Source: Streptomyces celluloflavus
GTDB taxonomy: Bacteria; Actinomycetota; Actinomycetes; Streptomycetales; Streptomycetaceae
Assembly (NCBI GenBank): GCA_000720995.1
Contig: JOEL01000024.1
Span: 22,422-86,421 of the forward strand
Length of the DNA: 64,000 nt
Reading direction: 5' to 3'
Shown one piece after another: positions 58,550 to 64,000 of this stretch; position 1 is the first letter of the stretch; every line of letters starts with the position of its first letter. The notes under the pieces were generated by a model. That model ran no database searches. It was not told the origin of the DNA and worked only from the letters and a program-made list of their open reading frames with translations. The position numbers and the translations under genes are program-made.

Positions 58550-58807
58550 GTGACCATGAACAGGGACACCGAGACCGTTCACGAGGCGTATGCGTTCGTC
58601 TGTCTGCACTGCGGGCACGGGTGGGAAGAGGAGTACGAGATCCGCCACTCCACGGATCTGTCGGGGCACCGGAAGGCCGACTACTACGCCCACGGCGTCC
58701 GGGTCGCCTCCCCGCTGACCCGTGCCGATTGCCCCGCCTGCAACCGCGGCCCGATCCGTATTCTGCGCCCCGGCCGGGTAAACGTGGCCCACGCCCATCT
58801 GCCCTGA
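58550..58807 (+). CDS. Small zinc-ribbon-like protein (85 aa)
   Basis: 85-residue protein starting at GTG 58550, with GGAG 5 bases upstream; ATG 58556 is also possible. Two CxxC pairs, in FVCLHCGHGWEEEYEI and DCPACNRGP, would form a zinc ribbon. A His-rich C-terminal segment (NVAHAHLP) follows. Similar short zinc-ribbon proteins are common in streptomycetes; role unknown. Confidence 0.7.
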   Translation: MTMNRDTETVHEAYAFVCLHCGHGWEEEYEIRHSTDLSGHRKADYYAHGVRVASPLTRADCPACNRGPIRILRPGRVNVAHAHLP

Positions 58808-59381
58808 CTCACGGGTGCTCCTCCGAGACTCGCGGGTACTCCTCCGACCCACCGGCTCCTTCCTGACCCACCCGTTCTCACGCGAGCTACCGGCGCTCCC
58901 GACCTACCGGCCCGTGCGCTCCGCCACAGCGACGACCGCTCCGGCGCCGCGACGACCTCTCCGGCTGGCGCCGCGGCGGCCGGCGGCCCGGCGAATCCGG
59001 CACCGTCGGTGAGCCGTACGCAGGCGGATAACCGGTGACGTAGCCGGATACCGGACCGCTCTCCGGCCGGCGCCTCGGACGCCGTGACATGGGTCCGCAG
59101 AGATCAGCGGCGAGCGCCGCGGCCTGCCGCACCCCACTGCGATTCGGTAACAACGACGCAATCGAGGTAATTCGACCCGGCGGCTGTTGCCTATGCTCGG
59201 ACCGGGGCCGACGGCGGGCGCGCGCACCGACAGCCGACGGCCCCGTTACCCGCCGGCTCGCCCGACCGCCCCTTCGGCCGGCCTCCGCCCCGTCCGACCG
59301 CCGCCTCACCGGCCCCCGCTCCGTCCGCCCGCCCGCCCGCGAATTGCCCGATCACCCCTCGCGACACCGACGGAGTACACC
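58808..59381. other. Gene-free gap
   Basis: 574 bases between two plus-strand genes with no coherent open frame. GC-rich, with short inverted repeats but no clear promoter that I can assign. Confidence 0.4.
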
Positions 59382-60467
59382 TTGGCCGTGGAGAACGGGG
59401 AGCGGCGTACCGGCTCCCGTGTGCTGTCCGCGTTTCCGTACACGGTCATGGCCGTGGTCAGCGCCGTGGACCTGACCGCCGGACCGGGTGTCGGCTTTCT
59501 GCCGCTGGTGTCCCTGGGGCCCGCGTTCGCCGGACTGGTCGGCGGCTGGCGGCGGACGGCCATGATCGGGCTGGCCGCGTGCCTGCTCTGCGTCGGCCTG
59601 GGGATGTACAACGACCTGTTCGAGAGCCGCCGCGGACTGACCGCACTGCTGTCGGTGGTCGGGGTCACCGTGGCCGGTGTGGCGGCCGCGGTGATGCGGC
59701 AGCGGCGCGAGGCGGAGCTGGCCAGTGTCCGGTCCATCGCCGAGGTCGCCCAGCGTGTGCTGCTGCGCCCGGTGCCACGCGGCATGGGGCCGCTGCGGAT
59801 CGCGGTCTCGTACACCTCCGCGGTGGCCGAGGCCCGGATCGGCGGTGATCTGTGCGAGGTGGTGACCTCGCCCAGCGGGGTACGGATCATCGTCGGGGAC
59901 GTCCAGGGCAAGGGCCTGGAGGCGGTGGAGAGCGCCGCGGTGGTGCTGGGCGCCTTCCGGGAGGCGGCGCACGACGAGCCGGATCTGTCGGCGGTCGGCG
60001 AGCGGGTGGAGCGGGCGCTGAGCCGGCATCTGTCCGGGGAGCGGTTCGTGACGGCCGTACTCGCCGAGATCGGGGACGGCCCGTTCGCGACGATGCTGAA
60101 CTTCGGCCATCCGGCGCCCCTGATCGTCCGGCCCACCGGCGCGGTCGGCTTCGCGGCCCCGCCCGACCGTTCGCTGCCGCTCGGCCTCACCGTCCACGGC
60201 ACCGAGCCGCCCCTCCCCTACAAGGTCCCGTTCGCCCACGGCGACCAGCTGCTCTTCTACACCGACGGCGTCACCGAGACGCGCGACGCGGCGGGCCGCT
60301 TCTATCCACTCGACGATCGCGCGAGCCTGCTCAAGGACCCCGACCCGGAGGCCGCGCTCCGCTCGGTACGCGAAGACCTGGTCGAGCATGCCGACGGGCC
60401 GCTGCACGACGACGCGGCGATGCTGCTGGTCCGCTACCGGACGGTGTACGGGAGGGCGCGCCGCTGA
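59382..60467 (+). CDS. Membrane-anchored SpoIIE/PP2C-type serine phosphatase
   Basis: 361-residue protein. Three or four N-terminal hydrophobic segments (about residues 15-110) precede a cytosolic PP2C-like SpoIIE domain. Metal-binding motifs are present: ARIGGDLCEVV, GDVQGKGLEA, then FYTDGVTETRD and HDDAAMLLVRY. It should dephosphorylate an anti-sigma-factor antagonist (STAS protein). No partner is adjacent. TTG 59382 has GGAG 6 bases upstream; GTG 59388 would place it 12 bases away. The 345-base gap downstream (60468-60812) is degenerate TGGCCTGGC-type repeat sequence. Confidence 0.9.
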   Translation: MAVENGERRTGSRVLSAFPYTVMAVVSAVDLTAGPGVGFLPLVSLGPAFAGLVGGWRRTAMIGLAACLLCVGLGMYNDLFESRRGLTALLSVVGVTVAGVAAAVMRQRREAELASVRSIAEVAQRVLLRPVPRGMGPLRIAVSYTSAVAEARIGGDLCEVVTSPSGVRIIVGDVQGKGLEAVESAAVVLGAFREAAHDEPDLSAVGERVERALSRHLSGERFVTAVLAEIGDGPFATMLNFGHPAPLIVRPTGAVGFAAPPDRSLPLGLTVHGTEPPLPYKVPFAHGDQLLFYTDGVTETRDAAGRFYPLDDRASLLKDPDPEAALRSVREDLVEHADGPLHDDAAMLLVRYRTVYGRARR

Positions 60468-60812
60468 ACCGCTGGCCTGGGCTGGTCTGACCTGACGCGG
60501 TCTGACCTGGCCTGGCCTCGCATGGCCTGGCATGGCTTCGGTCCCGGTGGGGCGGTGGGGTGCCGGTAGGCCGGTGGGTGGGTAAGTGAGTGGGGCGATC
60601 GGCCGATTGGTCGATGGGTCGGCTCAGGGATCCACCGGGTGGCACCCCCCTGGGAACGGGGGATTTCCCTATGGTCTCGCCGAAGCGGCTTGTCATAGCC
60701 TCGTCACCGCGTCCACCGTGTCACCGCATCACCGTCACCTCATCACCGTCGGGCGCCGGTTCCCGAGGTGACGGGGCCCAGAGTCACCGCAGCATCCCTC
60801 GGGGGGACATTC

Positions 60813-61544
60813 ATGCACAGGCATCTCCGGCTTATCGGGGTCGCGACGCTGACCGTGATCGGTGCGAGCGGGCTCACCGCATGCGGCGCGTGGGCGGGGA
60901 CCGTCCTCAAGGACGACACGGTGGTGTCCCAGAAGATCACGTCCGTACGGCTGGACACCGGCTCCGGCGGCCTGAAGCTGCGCGGCGACAAGAACGTCAC
61001 GAAGGTGTCCGTACACCGCGAGGTCACCTACCGGGGCGACCGGCCGGAAGGAGCGACGCAGCACGTCGACGACGGCGTCCTGGTACTCGGCGGCTGTGGC
61101 CGGGACTGCTCGGTGACCTATACGGTCGACCTGCCGGCGGGCGTCCCGGTGACGGGGAAGACCTCCGCCGGCGCGGTCAGCCTGTCCCAGGTGGGCGCCG
61201 TACACGTCACCACCAGCTCCGGGCGCATCGAGCTGGACGGCGTCACCGGCACGGTCGACGTGCGGACCTCCAACGGCGAGATCACCGGACGCGGGCTGAC
61301 GGGCGGGCCCATCCAGGCACAGACCACCAACGGCGCCATCGCTCTCACCCCGGCCACTCCGCAGGACGTCCGCGCGCAGACCACCAACGGCTCCATCGCC
61401 CTCACCATGCCGTCCGGCCGGTACCAGGTCTCCGCGAAGTCCGGCCTCGGCCACAAGGACATCGACATCCCCCACGACCCGGCCGGCCCCCACCGCCTCG
61501 ACCTGACCACCGGCAACGGAGGCATCACGGCCAAGTCCGCATGA
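60813..61544 (+). CDS. DUF4097-like beta-helical lipoprotein
   Basis: 243-residue lipoprotein. The signal peptide ends in LTAC (Cys about 24). The mature part is a repetitive beta fold with TTSSGRIEL, RTSNGEITG, QTTNGAIAL and QTTNGSIAL, spaced about 20-30 residues apart, as in DUF4097 (adhesin-like) proteins. ATG 60813 has a G-rich Shine-Dalgarno. Role unknown; many relatives are secreted or cell-envelope associated. It overlaps a possible small gene at its 3' end. Confidence 0.85.
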   Translation: MHRHLRLIGVATLTVIGASGLTACGAWAGTVLKDDTVVSQKITSVRLDTGSGGLKLRGDKNVTKVSVHREVTYRGDRPEGATQHVDDGVLVLGGCGRDCSVTYTVDLPAGVPVTGKTSAGAVSLSQVGAVHVTTSSGRIELDGVTGTVDVRTSNGEITGRGLTGGPIQAQTTNGAIALTPATPQDVRAQTTNGSIALTMPSGRYQVSAKSGLGHKDIDIPHDPAGPHRLDLTTGNGGITAKSA

Positions 61545-61690
61545 CATCGGGGCAATTGCTGCGGCAGGTACGGGAACATCGGCGCAAGGTGCTGCCTCGC
61601 GTACCGCAGCCATCGCGCTTCGGAGCGGAACGCCGTCAGTGGCAGCGCGGCCACGAGCGTGACTGGCTCGGCGCCGGTGAGCGCTGGTGA
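61541..61690 (+). CDS. Possible small gene (49 aa) overlapping the lipoprotein stop
   Basis: ATG 61541 overlaps the lipoprotein TGA as ATGA and opens a 49-codon frame (MTSGQLLRQVREHRRKVLPR and onward) ending in TGA 61690. It is rich in Arg. The coupling geometry is typical, but the sequence may be chance. Confidence 0.3.
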   Translation: MTSGQLLRQVREHRRKVLPRVPQPSRFGAERRQWQRGHERDWLGAGERW

Positions 61691-61778
61691 GCTTCGGTGG
61701 CCTGGGCCTCTGCCGGTTGGGCTCCGGTCGTCGTCGATCTCCACGTACGGCGCGGGCGGGCGGCCAGGCGGAGGTGCT

Positions 61779-61842
61779 CGGGCGGTCGGGCGGTCGGGCG
61801 GTCGGGCGGTCAGTCGGTCAGTCGGTCAGTCGGTCAGTCGGT
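61779..61842. repeat. Compound 8-bp microsatellite: (CGGGCGGT)4 then (CAGTCGGT)4
   Basis: Four perfect CGGGCGGT units (61779-61810) run directly into four perfect CAGTCGGT units (61811-61842). The array lies in the convergent gap between the small possible gene and the DUF3995 gene. Confidence 0.95.
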
Positions 61843-61932
61843 CAGCAGGATGTCCTGCTCGTCGTTCACGCCGCGGCCTCGGATCTGCCGTTCCCCGTCC
61901 CCTTCCCCCATCCCCTTCCCCCTGGCTCACCA

Positions 61933-62442
61933 TCAGACGACGACTCCGCCACTCCGGCCCTCCGCCCGTCCCAACTCCCGTGCGGCCAGACCGAAGACGA
62001 GTCCACCGATCAGGAACCAGGGATTCCATAGCAGCAGCGTCCATAGCCGCTGCTCCGGGCTGACAGCTATCTCCTGGCCCGCGGTGTCGGTCAGCAGCAG
62101 CCCCTCGACGGCGATACCACGCACCAGCAGCACGACGCAGACACACCAGCCGAGGACCTTGACCACCCGCCCTGCCGGGCCACGCGGCCACGGCCTGCCG
62201 AGAAGCCACCCCAGCCCACCGCCGACCAGGCACAGCAACCCCACGCCCCACAAGCCCACCGCCACGAACCACCCGGGGCGCTCCGCGGCCAGGGGCCCCG
62301 CCGAAACACTCAGACCCCAACTACCGCCCAGCGCCCAGTAAAAATGAAGCCCGGCAAAAGCAACCGCCCAAGCACTCGCGATACGCCCCCACCACCCCGA
62401 CGCCGCCCTGTCCCGCCGCTCTTCATCCATAGCGAGGAGCAT
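61933..62442 (-). CDS. DUF3995 membrane protein
   Basis: 169-residue protein with four hydrophobic segments. The DUF3995 signature is AFAGLHFYWALGGSWG, and the terminal part has LWNPWFLIGGLVFGLAAREL. Function unknown. The start may be ATG 62442 or ATG 62430; no clear Shine-Dalgarno decides. It is a single gene. Confidence 0.83.
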   Translation of the reverse strand: MLLAMDEERRDRAASGWWGRIASAWAVAFAGLHFYWALGGSWGLSVSAGPLAAERPGWFVAVGLWGVGLLCLVGGGLGWLLGRPWPRGPAGRVVKVLGWCVCVVLLVRGIAVEGLLLTDTAGQEIAVSPEQRLWTLLLWNPWFLIGGLVFGLAARELGRAEGRSGGVVV

Positions 62443-63136
62443 GCCACTGCCGTGGCACCCAGCCGCCGGCTCCGCCGAGAAACCGGATCGCGCACTCAGC
62501 CGGACACCTCACCTCGCCACCTGCCAAGCGTTGACCTCGTCAGTACGCCCGGAAGCAACTGCTCGACACCCTCCACGCACCGCCTGACTCCGTCAGACGC
62601 AGCCCACCTCGGGAGCCGGCGACAACTCCCACTCGCGAGCCCAAACGGCTCCGGCGAGCCTGCTCGCAGCAGAGCGAATTGCGGCCCTGACATGCGCAGG
62701 CGCCCTTCCGAGATCGCTCATGCCCCAGATTCACACGCTGCTCACACAGAAGCCGTTGTGCTGATCCGGGCGACGGAGGGCCGGTAGCACCGCCTATCGC
62801 CGAGATCACGTCTGCACTCCCGCAGCCGCAAGAGCTTCGGCAGCAGCCAGAGCGCGAACCCGCCGCTGTGCGGATGTCTTCGTCCTCGTCGCAGGTGGCT
62901 CTCTCCCGCAGCGCTTTGGAGATCATGGGCCCATGGGTGCTGAACCGTGGGCGGACTCACCCCGAGCGATCAGCCGGCCCAGAATCGCCGGCCTCCACCA
63001 ACCACCATGCACAGTCCAGGAGTTGGCTCGGTTGGATTGTCAGTGGCGGCCGGTACCGTCGAATGTTGCGTCGAGGAACACCCGACCCCGCCCGGGGGTA
63101 CCGCACCCGCCCCCCTTCTCCATTCAGCGAGGACCT
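62443..63136. other. Long gap without a supported gene
   Basis: About 690 bases between divergent genes. Short protein-like stretches occur on the plus strand near 62540-62786 and on the minus strand near 62790-62930, but none has a coherent start, domain or length. These could be fragments. Confidence 0.4.
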
Positions 63137-63520
63137 GTGACCTACGTTCGTCCCCACGTCCGCCGCGACGGCACGACCGTCAAGGGCCACTACCGCCGGA
63201 ACCGCCCCCACACCGCCATCCCGCGGACGGCACCCCGGCCCACCGCCCCGCGCCGCACTCCCGCACCAAGGCCCCGCCCGATCCACAACGGACCCACGAC
63301 CTACGTCGGCCCCTACTACCGAGCCGACGGCACCCGCGTACGCGGGCACCGACGAGCCATCAGCCCGCGCACCGCCGCCGTGGCGGCCGGCACCGGCACC
63401 GGTCTCGGAGTCTTCGTCATCATCCTGCTGGCCCTGCTCAGCGGTTCCGGCGACGCCGACACGACGCCAACCAGCACGCCCCCGTCCCACTCGGCTTCCG
63501 CCCCGGCCCAGCACAGCTAA
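63137..63520 (+). CDS. Two-repeat basic protein with a C-terminal membrane segment
   Basis: 127-residue protein from GTG 63137 (GAGGA about 6 bases upstream). It carries two copies of a Tyr-Val-x-Pro-x-x-Arg-x-Asp-Gly-Thr-x-Val-x-Gly-His motif: TYVRPHVRRDGTTVKGHYRR near the start and TYVGPYYRADGTRVRGHRR about 53 residues later. A Pro/Arg-rich linker joins them. A single hydrophobic segment (AAVAAGTGTGLGVFVIILLA) and a Ser/Thr/Pro tail follow. I recognise the motif as recurring in actinobacterial proteins but know of no function. A terminator hairpin follows. Confidence 0.7.
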   Translation: MTYVRPHVRRDGTTVKGHYRRNRPHTAIPRTAPRPTAPRRTPAPRPRPIHNGPTTYVGPYYRADGTRVRGHRRAISPRTAAVAAGTGTGLGVFVIILLALLSGSGDADTTPTSTPPSHSASAPAQHS

Positions 63521-63539
63521 CCGCGACACGCACGTCAAA

Positions 63540-63561
63540 GGCCCCCGGCTGTCCGGGGGCC
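63540..63561 (+). terminator. Hairpin terminator after the two-repeat protein gene
   Basis: A perfect 9-bp stem (GGCCCCCGG/CCGGGGGCC) with loop CTGT lies 19 bases after the stop. Confidence 0.8.
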
Positions 63562-63686
63562 TGCCGCCGTCCGCTGCGACGTACCCACCGGTCCACAAGC
63601 CCTCAAGGTGGTCTCGCGCCCCGTCGGCCCGTCATGCCGGACCTCCAACGCCAGTTTGTGCGACGTCCCGCGAGGAGGACTTCGAG

Positions 63687-63798
63687 ATGACCTACGAGGA
63701 GTTCGCCTTCCTCCAGGTCGGCCCCGCCGGGCGGAGGCCGCTACGACCACGGGGACGCCGGCTCGGAGTACCGGAGCCTGGCCATCGACCTGACCTGA
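63687..63798 (+). pseudogene. Small gene with an apparent frameshift
   Basis: From ATG 63687 (GAGGAGG about 10 bases upstream) the frame reads MTYEEFAFLQVGPAG and then loses character. In the next frame GGRYDHGDAGSEYRSLAIDL continues naturally to a TGA at 63796. The switch occurs near a G/C run around 63721-63740. Either a small gene is broken by a frameshift, or the sequence has an error there. Confidence 0.4.
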
Positions 63799-63806
63799 CC
63801 GGGGCC

Positions 63807-64000
63807 TCAGCGCTCCTCGTACTCCTCGACCAGTTACCGGTACTCCTCGTGATTCAAGAGGTGCCGCAGTACGAAGTAGCAGTCGTCACAGCAGGTCTTG
63901 ACGCAATACCGGTGACTTTGGTGGTTTGGGGTCGTTGGGTGGGGTGTGCCAAGGCCCGGACAGGTGAAGTCGTCAGCGGACGAGCGGCTTTCGGATCGGA
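63807..64000 (-). pseudogene. Cysteine-rich small gene, partial at right edge, with in-frame stop
   Basis: On the minus strand the frame is open from the right edge and reads SSADDFTCPGLGTP, then HRYCVKTCCDDCYFVLRHLL and NHEEYR, and meets TAA at 63836-63834. The same frame then continues LVEEYEER to TGA at 63807. A single base change (TAC to TAA) would explain this, so the natural C-terminus may be nine codons further. The N-terminus is outside the window. Family not recognised. Confidence 0.4.

Overview
The window is chromosomal DNA of a high-GC actinomycete, almost certainly a Streptomyces or close relative. Codons are strongly G/C-ending, GTG and TTG starts are frequent, genes overlap in ATGA/GTGA style, and the gene families are typical of the genus: Lsr2, an ECF41 sigma factor, DUF2637, a streptophobe-type membrane protein, an RsbW-like ATPase and SpoIIE/PP2C phosphatases. 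No rRNA, tRNA, CRISPR array, intact insertion sequence or prophage was seen.

Layout. 1-4650: two tandem class B penicillin-binding proteins (the first cut by the left edge, the second with KPG in place of KTG), a PLP-dependent serine/threonine dehydratase-like enzyme, and an ECF41 sigma factor overlapping an SRPBCC gene. 5804-18749: a compact minus-strand run of twelve genes that looks like one biosynthetic operon. In transcription order it holds an MFS exporter, a 3-hydroxyisobutyrate-dehydrogenase-like reductase, two CelD/FemX-type GNAT proteins, two DegT aminotransferases, a kinase/histidine-phosphatase fusion, a GT-B glycosyltransferase, a LOG-type phosphoribohydrolase, a 79-residue unknown, a GT-A-like protein and a glutamine-dependent asparagine-synthetase homologue. 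Several junctions overlap by 4-14 bases. There is no PKS, NRPS or terpene synthase core. A methyltransferase (19592) is divergent from it across an 840-base control region. I regard this as the most interesting system in the window and do not recognise its product.

20605-38417: mostly core-like functions: DUF2637 protein, RsbW-like ATPase, PoxB-type TPP enzyme, a PP2C-like protein, a large secreted subtilase with a divergent TrmB/LuxR-type regulator, DUF456, RsgA, a Clp-N/HTH protein with an unusually legible leaderless promoter under twin operators, Lsr2 (probably also leaderless), a streptophobe-type protein and an L,D-transpeptidase lipoprotein.

38851-51679: accessory genes with decay between them: P-loop kinase, SUMF1-like protein, GNAT, DUF1254/DUF1214 protein, truncated genes at 43845-44491, a Tat-exported FAD oxidoreductase, ArsR debris, a TetR/SDR pair sharing a mirrored operator, and a Tat-exported phospholipase C.

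52303-64000: a three-subunit molybdenum hydroxylase operon, a small unknown, an isochorismatase-family hydrolase with repeated promoter elements, MarR, a zinc-ribbon protein, a membrane SpoIIE-type phosphatase, a DUF4097-like lipoprotein, DUF3995, a two-repeat membrane protein, and two damaged small genes at the right edge. Many gaps carry short tandem repeats of period 6-18. All family assignments come from reading motifs by eye; no database search was run.
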